A stretch of DNA of 64,000 nt from Sphingobacteriaceae bacterium. GTDB lineage: Bacteria; Bacteroidota; Bacteroidia; B-17B0; Aurantibacillaceae. Positions 1-10,963 of this stretch are shown piece by piece. Location of the stretch: positions 1-64,000 of the forward strand of contig JAHEYG010000003.1 of NCBI GenBank assembly GCA_023251725.1. Direction: 5' to 3'. The translations under genes and the position numbers were made by a program. Position 1 is the first letter of the stretch; every line of letters starts with the position of its first letter. The notes below the pieces were generated by a model. The model was not told the DNA's origin, did not search any database, and saw nothing but the letters and a program-made list of their open reading frames with translations.

Positions 1-408
1 GGATTAGACGAGTACATCGAAAAAATTAAAGGCGGTTGGACGGATGTTGATGTAATTATCACCATGCCTTCTGTTATGGGAAAAGTTGGAGCTTTAGGTC
101 GTGTGCTTGGTCCGAGAGGACTAATGCCAAACCCTAAAACCGGAACTGTAACCATGGATGTAGGTAAAGCCGTAACCGATTCAAAAGGCGGTAAAATTGA
201 TTTTAAAGTTGATAAAGCCGGTATTATTCATACCAGCGTTGGTAAAGTTTCTTTTGACGCTAATAAAATCGAAGAAAATGCCAATGAAGTTTTAAATACT
301 ATTTTAAAATTAAAACCGTCGAGTGCAAAAGGGACTTACATGAAATCTGTAGTAATGAGCAGTACCATGAGTGCCGGAATTCCAATCGACACCAAATTAT
401 TCATTTAA
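1..408 (+). CDS. rplA: 50S ribosomal protein L1, 5'-truncated by window edge
   Basis: Frame 1 open from base 1 ([51 protein letters not shown]); L1 signature [14 protein letters not shown]; precedes rplJ. Confidence 0.97.
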   Translation, partial: GLDEYIEKIKGGWTDVDVIITMPSVMGKVGALGRVLGPRGLMPNPKTGTVTMDVGKAVTDSKGGKIDFKVDKAGIIHTSVGKVSFDANKIEENANEVLNTILKLKPSSAKGTYMKSVVMSSTMSAGIPIDTKLFI

Positions 409-426
409 ACTAACAACAATCTAATC

Positions 427-930
427 ATGAATAAAGAAGAAAAAACATTAGTCATAGACAAGTTGGTAGAGCGTTTAAACGCCAACAATAAAATCTATTT
501 GGCAGATTGTTCATCGTTAACGGTTAGTAAAGTAAATTCGTTTCGCAAAGCTTGTTTCGAAAAGAAAGTAAGCGTTACTGTAGTTAAAAACTCTTTGCTT
601 AAAAAAGCAATTGAGCGTGCAGCCGACAGTAAACTTATAGGTTTAATTCCTGCATTAAAAGGAGAAACTGCTTTAATGTTTACAGATACAGCAAGTGCCC
701 CTGCAAAAGTTATTAAAGAATTTCGCAGAAAAGGCGGCGATAAACCGGTATTAAAAGCAGCTTACCTTGAAGAAAATATTTACTTAGGCGATAATCAACT
801 CGATAATTTGGCTTCTATAAAGTCGAAAAACGAAATGATTGCCGATGTAATTGCATTGCTTCAGTCACCAATCCAGCGCGTAATGTCTGGTTTGGAAAAC
901 AAAAAGGGAGACGAAAAAGAAGCAGCTTAA
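427..930 (+). CDS. rplJ: 50S ribosomal protein L10
   Basis: L10-like sequence between L1 and L7/L12. Confidence 0.96.
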   Translation: MNKEEKTLVIDKLVERLNANNKIYLADCSSLTVSKVNSFRKACFEKKVSVTVVKNSLLKKAIERAADSKLIGLIPALKGETALMFTDTASAPAKVIKEFRRKGGDKPVLKAAYLEENIYLGDNQLDNLASIKSKNEMIADVIALLQSPIQRVMSGLENKKGDEKEAA

Positions 931-1018
931 AAACTTTAACAAAAACAATTTTATCCGCCGAAAGGCAGAACAATAAAAAAAGTAAAAACAATTATTAATT
1001 TTTAAAACCAAAAATAAA

Positions 1019-1393
1019 ATGGCAGACGTAAAATCAATAGCTGAAACACTGGTAAACTTAACAGTGAAAGAAGTACAAGAATTATCTAAAATATTAAAAG
1101 ACGAATATGGCATTGAGCCAGCTGCAGCAGCAGTAGTAGTTTCCGGTGGCGGTGCCGCAGGTGGCGAGGCAGCAGCAGCAAAAACCACTTTCGACGTAAT
1201 GTTGTTAGAAGCCGGTGGTGCAAAACTTGGCGTGGTTAAAGTTGTAAAAGATTTAACAGGACTTGGCTTAAAAGAAGCTAAAGACTTAGTAGACGGCGCT
1301 CCAAAAGCAATTAAAGAAGGAATTGCTAAGGAAGAAGCTGAATCTATGAAAAAGGCTTTAGAAGAAGCAGGTGCTAAAGTTGAAATTAAGTAA
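1019..1393 (+). CDS. rplL: 50S ribosomal protein L7/L12
   Basis: Ala/Gly-rich hinge and C-terminal [33 protein letters not shown]. Confidence 0.98.
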   Translation: MADVKSIAETLVNLTVKEVQELSKILKDEYGIEPAAAAVVVSGGGAAGGEAAAAKTTFDVMLLEAGGAKLGVVKVVKDLTGLGLKEAKDLVDGAPKAIKEGIAKEEAESMKKALEEAGAKVEIK

Positions 1394-1408
1394 TTAATTT
1401 CTCAAAAT

Positions 1409-1450
1409 TGGGAAGCGGTCTGTTACAAGACCCTTTCCCATTTATTGTTT
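1409..1450 (+). terminator. Stem-loop in rplL-rpoB spacer (terminator or attenuator)
   Basis: TGGGAAGcGGTCT-gttaca-AGACCcTTTCCCA followed by TTTATTGTTT; about 12 bp stem with one internal mismatch. Confidence 0.6.
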
Positions 1451-1511
1451 CTAAAAAAAACAATAACACTTTAGTTTCAATAAATCTTTTTAACAACTAA
1501 AATAAAAAAAA

Positions 1512-4500
1512 TTGGCTGCAACCGTAAAAAACAAAGCGAGAATTAATTTCTCAACCAACAAGTTTCCTATCGAATATCCGGACTTTTTGGATATACAAGT
1601 AAAATCTTTTCAGGATTATTTCCAATTGGAAACAACACCTGAGAATCGAAAAAAAGAAGGTTTGTTTAAAGTGTTTTCCGAAAATTTTCCAATCTCGGAT
1701 GCGCGTAACAACTTCGTTTTAGAATTTAAAGATTATTATATCGATCCGCCTCGTTACAGCATTGATGAGTGTATCGAACGTGGACTTACATACAGTGTGC
1801 CCTTAAAAGCAAAATTGTATTTGTATTGTACCGATCCGGAGCATGAAGATTTTGAACCGATTATGCAGGATGTGTATTTGGGAACAATTCCTTATATGAC
1901 ACCAAAAGGTTCATTTGTTATTAATGGAGCTGAGCGTGTTATTGTTTCTCAGTTGCACCGTTCGCCGGGAGTGTTTTTCGGACAAAGCCGTCACGCTAAC
2001 GGAACTAAATTATACAGTGCGCGTGTAATTCCATTTAAAGGATCTTGGATTGAATTTGCAACAGACATTAATAACGTGATGTACGCTTACATCGACCGTA
2101 AGAAAAAATTACCGGTTACAACTTTGTTGCGTGCTATTGGATTTGAAAGTGATAAACAAATTTTAGAAATATTTGGTTTAGCCGATGAGGTTAAAGTAAG
2201 TAAAGCCGGATTAAAACGAGAAGTAGGCCGCAGATTAGCAGCCCGCGTTTTAAAAACCTGGTTAGAAGATTTCGTAGATGAGGATACCGGAGAAGTTGTT
2301 TCTATTGAGCGTAACGAAGTTATTATTGATCGTGAAACTCTTTTAGAAGATTCGCATATTGATTTAGTTTGTGATGCAGGTGTAAAGTCTATCATCTTAC
2401 ATAAAGAAGACGTGAACACTGCAGATTACGCTATTATCTATAACACTTTACAAAAAGATTCTACTAATTCCGAAAAAGAGGCGATAGAATATATTTACCG
2501 TTTATTGCGTAACGCCGAACCGCCAGATGAAGAAACTGCACGTGGTGTAATTGATAAATTATTTTTCTCTGATAAACGTTACGATTTAGGAGAAGTTGGT
2601 CGTTACCGTATTAATAAAAAATTAGGTATCGATATTCCAATGAATATTCGTGTTCTTACTAAAGAAGACATGATTCTTATCATTAAATATCTTATCGAAT
2701 TAATTAATTCGAAAACAGATGTGGATGATATCGATCACTTAAGTAATCGTCGCGTTCGTACTGTTGGAGAACAATTGTATTCTCAGTTTGGTGTTGGTTT
2801 AGCGCGTATGGCTCGTACTATTCGTGAGCGCATGAACGTTCGCGATAACGAAGTATTTACTCCCACCGATTTAATTAATGCAAAAACATTATCATCTGTA
2901 ATTAATTCATTTTTTGGAACTAATCAGTTATCTCAGTTTATGGATCAAACCAATCCATTGTCGGAGATTACTCATAAGCGTCGTTTATCGGCACTGGGGC
3001 CGGGAGGTTTATCGCGTGAGCGTGCCGGTTTTGAGGTGCGTGACGTGCATTATACTCACTACGGTCGTTTGTGTACTATTGAAACGCCGGAGGGACCAAA
3101 CATCGGATTAATTTCTTCATTGTGTGTTTATGCAAAAATCAACAAGCTTGGTTTTATTGAAACACCTTACCGTACTGTTACAAACGGAAAAGCAGAGGTA
3201 AATAAACCTGCTACTTATTTAACAGCCGAGGAAGAAGATCAAAAAAATATTGCCCAGGCAAACGAAGACATGGATGAGAAAGGAAACTTCCTCGGTAAAA
3301 AAATCGTGTCGCGTTTCGAAGGTGATTTTCCAATTTTAGAACCTGAGAAAGTACATTTGATGGACATTGCTCCAAATCAAATTGCTTCAATAGCAGCTTC
3401 GTTAATTCCGTTCTTAGAACACGATGATGCTAACCGTGCATTAATGGGATCAAACATGCAACGTCAAGCCGTTCCATTATTACGTCCTGAATCTCCTATT
3501 GTTGGAACAGGAATTGAAGCACGTGTTGCGCAAGATTCACGTGTGTTAATTAATTCGGAAGGTGATGGAATTGTTGAATACGTTGATGCCAGAGAAATTA
3601 CCATTCGTTACAATCGCTCTGAAGAAGAAAAATTAGTAAGCTTCGATGGTGATGTTAGAACTTATAAATTAACCAAATTCCAAAAAACAAATCAAAATAC
3701 TTGTATCAACTTAAAACCAATTGTAAAAAAGGGTGATAAGGTTTCTAAAGGACAAGTATTAAGTGAAGGTTACGCCACACAAGCAGGAGAATTAGCTTTG
3801 GGCCGTAATTTAAAAGTGGCGTTTATGCCATGGAAAGGTTATAATTTTGAGGATGCCATTGTAATTTCTGAAAGAATTGTTCGTGACGATATTTTTACGT
3901 CGATTCATATTGATGAATATACTTTAGAAGTTCGCGACACAAAACGTGGTTTAGAAGAATTAACTCCCGATATTCCAAATGTAAGTGAAGAAGCTACGAA
4001 AGATTTGGATGAAAAAGGAATCATTCGCATTGGTGCGGAAGTAAAAGAAGGTGATATTTTAATTGGAAAGATTACTCCTAAAGGAGAAACTGATCCGTCG
4101 CCCGAAGAAAAATTATTGCGCGCCATATTCGGAGATAAAGCAGGCGATGTTAAAGATGCATCGTTACGCGTTCCTCCGTCATTAAAAGGTGTTGTAGTTG
4201 ATAAAAAATTATTCTCACGCGCCATTAAAGATAAAAAAGCAAAAGCAGATGAAAAACCGTTGATTGATAAATTGGATTCTGATCATGAAAAAAATGTTCA
4301 CAATATCAAATTACAATTAATTGAAAAACTTTTTGTTTTATTAAACGGTCGTACATCTCAAGGCGTAACTAATATTTTGGGTGAAGAAATTATTCCTCGC
4401 GGAACAAAATTCACACAGAAATTGTTAGAGAGAGTTGATTTCTCAGAAGTAAATCCAAGTAATTGGACCACCGACAAAGACAAAAACGAACAAATCGAAC

Positions 4501-5324
4501 GCTTAACTCATAATTTTATGATTAAGTATAATGATTTGCTTGGCCAGTTTAAACGCGAAAAATTTCAGATTAGTGTAGGTGATGAATTACCAAACGGAAT
4601 TGTTCAGTTAGCAAAAGTTTACATCGCACAAAAACGTAAATTAAAAGTTGGTGATAAAATGGCCGGTCGCCACGGTAACAAAGGTATTGTTGCCCGTATC
4701 GTTAAAGAAGAAGATATGCCATTCTTAGAAGATGGAACTCCTGTTGACATTGTATTGAATCCGTTAGGTGTGCCTTCGCGTATGAACCTCGGTCAGATTT
4801 ACGAAACAGTTTTAGCTTGGGCCGGACAAAAATTAGGATTGAAATTTTCGACTCCTATTTTCGACGGTGCAACTATTGATCAGATTGATGAGTATACTCA
4901 AAAAGCTGAGTTGCCTCAGTTTGGTCGCACGTATTTATACGATGGCGGAACCGGTGAGCGTTTCGATCAACCTGCTACTGTAGGAATTATCTACATGCTA
5001 AAATTAGGACACATGGTAGATGATAAAATGCACGCCCGTTCTATAGGACCATATTCATTAATTACACAACAACCTCTCGGTGGTAAAGCACAGTTTGGTG
5101 GTCAGCGTTTTGGTGAGATGGAAGTGTGGGCGCTTGAAGCTTATGGAGCAGCAAATGTGTTACAGGAATTATTGACTGTTAAGTCGGATGATGTAATGGG
5201 CCGCGCTAAAGCTTACGAAGCAATTGTAAAAGGTGAAAATATTCCTACTCCCGGTATTCCTGAATCGTTCAATGTATTATTGCACGAGTTAAGAGGGCTG
5301 GCCTTAGATATTACAATGGAATAA
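1512..5324 (+). CDS. rpoB: DNA-directed RNA polymerase subunit beta (apparent TTG start)
   Basis: 1270-aa RpoB; motifs [23 protein letters not shown]. In-frame TAA at 1503 leaves TTG at 1512 as the only plausible upstream start. Confidence 0.98.
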   Translation: MAATVKNKARINFSTNKFPIEYPDFLDIQVKSFQDYFQLETTPENRKKEGLFKVFSENFPISDARNNFVLEFKDYYIDPPRYSIDECIERGLTYSVPLKAKLYLYCTDPEHEDFEPIMQDVYLGTIPYMTPKGSFVINGAERVIVSQLHRSPGVFFGQSRHANGTKLYSARVIPFKGSWIEFATDINNVMYAYIDRKKKLPVTTLLRAIGFESDKQILEIFGLADEVKVSKAGLKREVGRRLAARVLKTWLEDFVDEDTGEVVSIERNEVIIDRETLLEDSHIDLVCDAGVKSIILHKEDVNTADYAIIYNTLQKDSTNSEKEAIEYIYRLLRNAEPPDEETARGVIDKLFFSDKRYDLGEVGRYRINKKLGIDIPMNIRVLTKEDMILIIKYLIELINSKTDVDDIDHLSNRRVRTVGEQLYSQFGVGLARMARTIRERMNVRDNEVFTPTDLINAKTLSSVINSFFGTNQLSQFMDQTNPLSEITHKRRLSALGPGGLSRERAGFEVRDVHYTHYGRLCTIETPEGPNIGLISSLCVYAKINKLGFIETPYRTVTNGKAEVNKPATYLTAEEEDQKNIAQANEDMDEKGNFLGKKIVSRFEGDFPILEPEKVHLMDIAPNQIASIAASLIPFLEHDDANRALMGSNMQRQAVPLLRPESPIVGTGIEARVAQDSRVLINSEGDGIVEYVDAREITIRYNRSEEEKLVSFDGDVRTYKLTKFQKTNQNTCINLKPIVKKGDKVSKGQVLSEGYATQAGELALGRNLKVAFMPWKGYNFEDAIVISERIVRDDIFTSIHIDEYTLEVRDTKRGLEELTPDIPNVSEEATKDLDEKGIIRIGAEVKEGDILIGKITPKGETDPSPEEKLLRAIFGDKAGDVKDASLRVPPSLKGVVVDKKLFSRAIKDKKAKADEKPLIDKLDSDHEKNVHNIKLQLIEKLFVLLNGRTSQGVTNILGEEIIPRGTKFTQKLLERVDFSEVNPSNWTTDKDKNEQIERLTHNFMIKYNDLLGQFKREKFQISVGDELPNGIVQLAKVYIAQKRKLKVGDKMAGRHGNKGIVARIVKEEDMPFLEDGTPVDIVLNPLGVPSRMNLGQIYETVLAWAGQKLGLKFSTPIFDGATIDQIDEYTQKAELPQFGRTYLYDGGTGERFDQPATVGIIYMLKLGHMVDDKMHARSIGPYSLITQQPLGGKAQFGGQRFGEMEVWALEAYGAANVLQELLTVKSDDVMGRAKAYEAIVKGENIPTPGIPESFNVLLHELRGLALDITME

Positions 5325-5339
5325 ACGCCTCACCCCCGG

Positions 5340-5360
5340 CCCCTCTCCAAAGGAGAGGGG
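5340..5360. repeat. Perfect 9-bp palindromic hairpin (REP-like) between rpoB and rpoC
   Basis: CCCCTCTCC-AAA-GGAGAGGGG embedded in CCTCACCCCCGGCCCCTCTCCAAAGGAGAGGGGAGAAG. Confidence 0.75.
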
Positions 5361-5420
5361 AGAAGTTTAAAGTGAGAATTAGAACAAAAAAATTAACAAG
5401 AATTTAAACCAGAAAATAAA

Positions 5421-8400
5421 ATGGCTTTAAGAAAAGATAACAAACTCAAATCAAATTTTTCTAAAATCACAATTAGTCTTGCTTCGCCGGAGTCTATTCT
5501 TCAGCGTTCAAGCGGTGAGGTTTTAAAACCGGAAACTATTAATTACCGTACTTACAAACCTGAACGTGATGGTTTATTTTGTGAGCGTATTTTTGGTCCG
5601 GTTAAAGATTTCGAATGTCATTGCGGAAAATATAAACGCATTCGTTACAAAGGAATTATTTGCGACCGTTGTGGTGTTGAGGTAACTGAGAAAAAAGTTC
5701 GTCGTGAGAGAATGGGGCATATTAGTTTGGTTGTTCCGGTGGCACACATTTGGTATTTCCGATCGCTTCCAAATAAAATTGGATACATTTTAGGATTGCC
5801 AACTAAGAAATTAGACATGATTATTTACTACGAACGTTATGTAGTAATTAATGCCGGTATTGCTGCAGAAAATGGAACTTCTTATTTGGATTTTTTAACT
5901 GAAGAAGAGTATTTAAATATTCTCGATGGTTTACCAAAAGAAAACCATGGTTTGGATGAAAAAGATCCAAATAAATTTGTGGCTAAAATGGGAGCGGAAG
6001 CTCTTCAGGAATTATTGAGCCGTTTAAATTTAGATGAATTGTCCTACGAATTACGTCACAAAGCTTCTACTGAAACTTCCCAGCAACGTAAAAACGAAGC
6101 CCTAAAACGTTTACAGGTTATTGAAGCATTTCGTCACGCTAATACACATGTGGTGAATCGCCCTGAGTGGATGATTGTAAAAATTGTTCCGGTTATTCCA
6201 CCAGAGTTGAGACCGTTAGTTCCATTGGATGGAGGCCGTTTTGCAACTTCCGATTTAAATGATTTATACCGTCGTGTTATTATTCGTAATAACCGTTTAA
6301 AGCGTCTTATCGAAATTAAAGCTCCCGATGTAATTTTACGTAATGAGAAACGTATGTTGCAAGAGTCGGTTGACTCCTTGTTTGATAATTCACGTAAATC
6401 AAATGCAGTTAAAACCGAATCTAACCGCGCTTTAAAATCATTATCCGATTCATTAAAAGGTAAGCAAGGAAGATTCCGTCAGAATTTATTAGGTAAGCGT
6501 GTAGATTATTCGGCACGTTCGGTAATTGTTGTTGGACCTGAATTAAAATTACACGAGTGCGGTTTGCCGAAAGAAATGGCGGCCGAATTATTTAAGCCGT
6601 TTATCATTCGTAAAATGATTGAGCGTGGTATTGTTAAAACAGTTAAGTCGGCAAAGAAAATTGTGGATCGCAAAGAACCAATTGTTTGGGATATTTTAGA
6701 AAATGTTTTAAAAGGGCATCCCGTAATGTTAAACCGTGCTCCCACATTACACAGATTGGGTATTCAGGCTTTCCAACCAAAATTAATTGAAGGAAAAGCT
6801 ATTCAATTGCATCCCTTAGTTTGTTCGGCTTTTAATGCCGATTTCGACGGTGATCAAATGGCGGTGCACGTTCCGTTGGGACATGCTGCAATTTTGGAAG
6901 CCCAAATTTTAATGCTGGCATCTCATAATATTTTAAATCCATCTAACGGTGCGCCCGTTGCCGTTCCTTCACAGGACATGGTTTTAGGTTTATATTATTT
7001 AACTAAACCTAAAAAGAATATTAAAGGAGATGCAGTTAAAGGAGAAGGAAAAATTTTTTACAGTGCCGAAGAAGTAACCATTGCTTTTAATGAGAAAGTG
7101 GTCGACTTGCACGCTATGATAAAAGTAAGAATCACTAATCATTTAGAAGATGAAAAATTAGTAACGAAAGTTATTGAATCTACTGTTGGTCGCGTTATGT
7201 TTAATCAATTGGTGCCGCATGAAGTTGGTTTCATTAATGAATTACTAACTAAAAAATCACTTCGCGATATTATTGGAATGGTTTTGAAAAAAACCGGAAT
7301 GGCAAAAACTGCAAAGTTCCTCGATGATATTAAAGAACTTGGTTTCCGTACTGCATTTCGTGGTGGATTATCATTTAATTTGGGTGACATTCAAACACCT
7401 CCCGAAAAAATGACCATCATTAACGATGCGCACGGACAAGTTGAAGAGGTAATGAATAATTACAACTTAGGATTTATTACCAACAACGAGCGTTACAATC
7501 AAATTATTGATATCTGGACACACACTAACTCTAAGGTTACCAAAAAAGTTTTGGATAATTTAAGTAATGATAAACAAGGATTCAATTCTGTTTACATGAT
7601 GTTAGATTCCGGTGCCCGAGGTAGTAAAGAACAAATTAAACAGTTAAGTGGAATGCGCGGTTTAATGGCTAAGCCACAAAAAGCAGGTAACACAGGTGCT
7701 GAAATTATTGAGAACCCGGTGTTAAGTAATTTCCGCGAAGGTTTATCCATTTTAGAATATTTTATTTCTACTCACGGTGCACGTAAAGGATTAGCCGATA
7801 CAGCTCTTAAAACTGCTGATGCCGGTTATTTAACTCGTCGTTTAGTGGATGTTGCGCAAGACGTAATTATTAATATTACCGATTGCGGAACTTTACGCGG
7901 ATTAACAATGACAGCATTAAAAAATAATGATGATGTGGTTGAAACTTTATTCGATCGTATTTTAGGTCGTGTTGCTGTTAACGATGTTTATCATCCTACA
8001 ACCGGCGATTTAATTGTATCGAGCGGAGAATTAATTAACGAAGATATTGGTGCAGTAATTGAAAAATCTCCAATAGAAGCGATTGAAATTCGTTCGGTAT
8101 TAACTTGCGAATCTAAATCAGGTGTTTGCGGTAAATGTTATGGAAGAAACCTTGCTAACGGACGGTTAGTTCAATTAGGCGAAGCTACAGGAGTAATTGC
8201 AGCACAATCTATTGGTGAGCCGGGTACGCAGTTAACGTTACGTACATTCCACGTGGGTGGTACCGCTTCTAATACCGCAGCTTCTTCAAGCTTAATTGCA
8301 AAACACGAAGGAATTGTTGAGATAGATGAGTTACGTACTGTTGAGCGTTTAAACAACGAAGGGCAAAAAGTAAATATTGTAATTGGTCGTTCAACAGAAT

Positions 8401-9716
8401 TACGTATCATAGATTCCAATACCGGAATTACTTTAACTACAGGAAACGTTCCTTACGGTTCGCAGCTTTACATCAAGCCAAATTCTAAAGTTAAAAAAGG
8501 AGAAGTATTGTGTGATTGGGATCCGTACAACGCGGTAATCGTTTCTGAATTTGGTGGAACTGTTGAGTACGAACACATCAAAGAAAATGTTACTTTCCGT
8601 GAAGAGTCTGATGAACAAACAGGTTTCCGCGAAAAAGTAATTATCGAAAGTAAAGATAAAACGATGAGTCCGTTAATCCGAATTCTGGATAAAAAAGGCG
8701 AGTCGCTTAAAATGTATAACATTCCGGTAGCTGCTCACATTATTGTGAATGAAGGCGCGAAAATTGAACCGGGACAAATCTTGGTAAAAATTCCGCGCGT
8801 TACCGGAAAAACAGGAGATATTACCGGTGGTTTACCTCGTGTAACAGAGTTGTTCGAAGCACGTAACCCAAGTAATCCTGCCGTGGTTTCTGAAATTGAC
8901 GGTATTGTTACATTCGGAAAAATTAAACGTGGTAATCGCGAAGTGGTTGTTGAAGCTAAAACCGGTGAGCAACGTCGTTACTTAGTAGCTTTATCAAAAC
9001 ATATTTTGGTTCAGGAAAATGATTTCGTTCGTGCTGGCGATGCTTTATCGGATGGAGCGATTAGCCCGGGCGATATTTTAGCTATTAAAGGTCCAACTGC
9101 CGTTCAGGAATATTTAGTGAATGAAATTCAGGAGGTATATCGTTTACAAGGACAAAAATTAAATGATAAACATTTCGAAACTATTGTTCGTCAGATGATG
9201 CGTAAGGTGGAGATTGTTGATCCGGGCGATACTGTTTTCTTAGAGCAACAAATAATTAACAAGATCGATTTCATGGAAGAGAACGATAATGTTTATGGGA
9301 AGAAAGTAATTATGGATCCGGGTGATTCGGAAGAATTAAAGCGAGGACAAATTGTTACTGCTCGTAAATTACGTGATGAGAATTCAGTGTTGCGCCGTAA
9401 AGATTTAAAGATTGCTGAATCGCGTGAAGCAGTCCCGGCAACGGCGAATCCGATTCTTCAGGGTATTACAAGAGCTTCGTTACAAACTAACAGTTGGATT
9501 TCTGCGGCGTCGTTCCAGGAAACAACTAAAGTATTAAATGAAGCGGCTGTAAATGGTAAAACAGATACTTTACTCGGATTAAAAGAAAACGTAATTGTTG
9601 GACATTTAATTCCGGCAGGTACAGGTTTACGTCATTACGAAAAATTAGTGGTGGGAAGCAAAGAAGAGTACGAGCGTTTAATGGCCAGCAAAGAAGAAGT
9701 GGAGGAAGAAGTTTAA
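5421..9716 (+). CDS. rpoC: DNA-directed RNA polymerase subunit beta'
   Basis: 1431-aa Rpo[17 protein letters not shown] catalytic motif. Confidence 0.98.
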   Translation: MALRKDNKLKSNFSKITISLASPESILQRSSGEVLKPETINYRTYKPERDGLFCERIFGPVKDFECHCGKYKRIRYKGIICDRCGVEVTEKKVRRERMGHISLVVPVAHIWYFRSLPNKIGYILGLPTKKLDMIIYYERYVVINAGIAAENGTSYLDFLTEEEYLNILDGLPKENHGLDEKDPNKFVAKMGAEALQELLSRLNLDELSYELRHKASTETSQQRKNEALKRLQVIEAFRHANTHVVNRPEWMIVKIVPVIPPELRPLVPLDGGRFATSDLNDLYRRVIIRNNRLKRLIEIKAPDVILRNEKRMLQESVDSLFDNSRKSNAVKTESNRALKSLSDSLKGKQGRFRQNLLGKRVDYSARSVIVVGPELKLHECGLPKEMAAELFKPFIIRKMIERGIVKTVKSAKKIVDRKEPIVWDILENVLKGHPVMLNRAPTLHRLGIQAFQPKLIEGKAIQLHPLVCSAFNADFDGDQMAVHVPLGHAAILEAQILMLASHNILNPSNGAPVAVPSQDMVLGLYYLTKPKKNIKGDAVKGEGKIFYSAEEVTIAFNEKVVDLHAMIKVRITNHLEDEKLVTKVIESTVGRVMFNQLVPHEVGFINELLTKKSLRDIIGMVLKKTGMAKTAKFLDDIKELGFRTAFRGGLSFNLGDIQTPPEKMTIINDAHGQVEEVMNNYNLGFITNNERYNQIIDIWTHTNSKVTKKVLDNLSNDKQGFNSVYMMLDSGARGSKEQIKQLSGMRGLMAKPQKAGNTGAEIIENPVLSNFREGLSILEYFISTHGARKGLADTALKTADAGYLTRRLVDVAQDVIINITDCGTLRGLTMTALKNNDDVVETLFDRILGRVAVNDVYHPTTGDLIVSSGELINEDIGAVIEKSPIEAIEIRSVLTCESKSGVCGKCYGRNLANGRLVQLGEATGVIAAQSIGEPGTQLTLRTFHVGGTASNTAASSSLIAKHEGIVEIDELRTVERLNNEGQKVNIVIGRSTELRIIDSNTGITLTTGNVPYGSQLYIKPNSKVKKGEVLCDWDPYNAVIVSEFGGTVEYEHIKENVTFREESDEQTGFREKVIIESKDKTMSPLIRILDKKGESLKMYNIPVAAHIIVNEGAKIEPGQILVKIPRVTGKTGDITGGLPRVTELFEARNPSNPAVVSEIDGIVTFGKIKRGNREVVVEAKTGEQRRYLVALSKHILVQENDFVRAGDALSDGAISPGDILAIKGPTAVQEYLVNEIQEVYRLQGQKLNDKHFETIVRQMMRKVEIVDPGDTVFLEQQIINKIDFMEENDNVYGKKVIMDPGDSEELKRGQIVTARKLRDENSVLRRKDLKIAESREAVPATANPILQGITRASLQTNSWISAASFQETTKVLNEAAVNGKTDTLLGLKENVIVGHLIPAGTGLRHYEKLVVGSKEEYERLMASKEEVEEEV

Positions 9717-9743
9717 TGAGATTGACAATTTTTTTGATTGACG

Positions 9744-9796
9744 ATTTACAATTTAAATTTTACCAATTATAAATTGTAAATATCCAAATTGTAAAT
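9744..9796. repeat. Inverted/direct repeat trio ATTTACAATTT ... AAATTGTAAAT ... AAATTGTAAAT
   Basis: Copies at 9744-9754, 9771-9781 and 9786-9796; perfect 11-bp complementarity. Confidence 0.6.
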
Positions 9797-9800
9797 AAAA

Positions 9801-9836
9801 AAACCCGGTGACTTAAAAGTATCGGGTTTTTTATTT
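9801..9836 (+). terminator. Rho-independent terminator after rpoC
   Basis: AAACCCG-gtgacttaaaagtat-CGGGTTTTTTATT. Confidence 0.8.
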
Positions 9837-9859
9837 GAAAAATTAATTTTTAGAGAATC

Positions 9860-10180
9860 ATGACTGAAGCAGAAGAATATTTTCATTTGGTGGGGATGCA
9901 AATTAAAGGAGCCAATAAAGGAAAAATTTTCGGACATGAAAGTTACTCTGTCGGTAAAAAACCATTTTATTTTTTGGAAGAGCAGGAGGTGGTTTTTAAA
10001 TTGGGAGGTAAAATTAAAGAAGAAGCGTTGAAATTAAAAGGCGCCACCTTTTTTAATCCCATGAAAAAAGAAGGAAAGGGAATGGGCAATTGGATTCAAT
10101 TATCTTTTAAATATAAAGCGCACTGGGAATATTTTGCAAGGGAAGCGTATTTAAAATTAAAATCAGAATTGCGAAAATAA
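9860..10180 (+). CDS. Small conserved protein, possibly TfoX/YjbR-like fold
   Basis: 106-aa ORF with coherent coding composition; family assignment weak. Confidence 0.65.
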   Translation: MTEAEEYFHLVGMQIKGANKGKIFGHESYSVGKKPFYFLEEQEVVFKLGGKIKEEALKLKGATFFNPMKKEGKGMGNWIQLSFKYKAHWEYFAREAYLKLKSELRK

Positions 10181-10207
10181 GTATAAATAATTATTTTAAT
10201 TTTTATT

Positions 10208-10963
10208 TTATTTTTTCCCAATTATTTTAATGAAGTCATCTTTTTTTTCACGTGAAACTTTTATTATACTTCCATCGCTCATAACTACTTCGCCACCTTT
10301 TCCATTATTATATTTTGTTATATTATTAAGGTTAACCATGTGTGAACGATGAATCCGGTAAAAATTGTTTTCCAACAGAACCTGCTCAAACTCTTTCATA
10401 GTTTTGCTTACCAGTATTGAATTACCGTTTAATAAATAAAATCGGGTGTAATTAATTTCACTTTCGCATCTTATGATAAGCCCGGTATCAATTATTTCAA
10501 AACCTCCTTTAACCGGTAAAATAATTCTGTCGCTGAAAGCACGTTTTGTATTTGCTAAACTTGCCAAAAGAAACTCAATTCGTCCGTCGGGAGTTTTAAG
10601 TTTAATTCGTTTCTCCGATTCTTCTACTGCGCGTTTCATTTCTTCTATATTTACCGGTTTTAAAAGATAATCAATTGCCGAATAGCGAAAAGCTTTTATG
10701 GCAAATTCATCATGTGCAGTAACAAAAATAAGTTCAAAGTCTTTTTTTTGGAGTTTATTAAGCAACTCGAAACCATTCATTCGTGGCATTTGAATATCCA
10801 GAAAAACTATTTGTGGCGAATGTTCCTCAATTAGTTTTTTGGCCTCCGTACCATCGCTTGCCATTGCAATTACATTTAAATTCGGGCAGTGCTGGCTAAG
10901 CAGTTCTTTTAGAATTTCTCTTCCGCTTAATTCATCATCAACAATTATTGTTTTCATATTCAT
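10208..10963 (-). CDS. LytTR-family response regulator
   Basis: Receiver (KTIIVDDE... VFLDIQMP ... FVTAHDEFAIKAF ... YLLKPV) plus LytTR C-terminus (FYRIHRSHMVNLNNI). Confidence 0.93.
   Translation of the reverse strand: MNMKTIIVDDELSGREILKELLSQHCPNLNVIAMASDGTEAKKLIEEHSPQIVFLDIQMPRMNGFELLNKLQKKDFELIFVTAHDEFAIKAFRYSAIDYLLKPVNIEEMKRAVEESEKRIKLKTPDGRIEFLLASLANTKRAFSDRIILPVKGGFEIIDTGLIIRCESEINYTRFYLLNGNSILVSKTMKEFEQVLLENNFYRIHRSHMVNLNNITKYNNGKGGEVVMSDGSIIKVSREKKDDFIKIIGKK

Noticed and set aside
865-1188. 107-aa minus-strand ORF over rplJ-rplL
   Set aside because: Antisense to ribosomal protein genes; low-complexity Ala/Pro translation of the L7/L12 hinge.
2087-2419. Minus-strand ORF inside rpoB (also 3905-4225, 6506-6745, 8171-8419 in rpoB/rpoC)
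   Set aside because: Shadow ORFs antisense to highly conserved genes.
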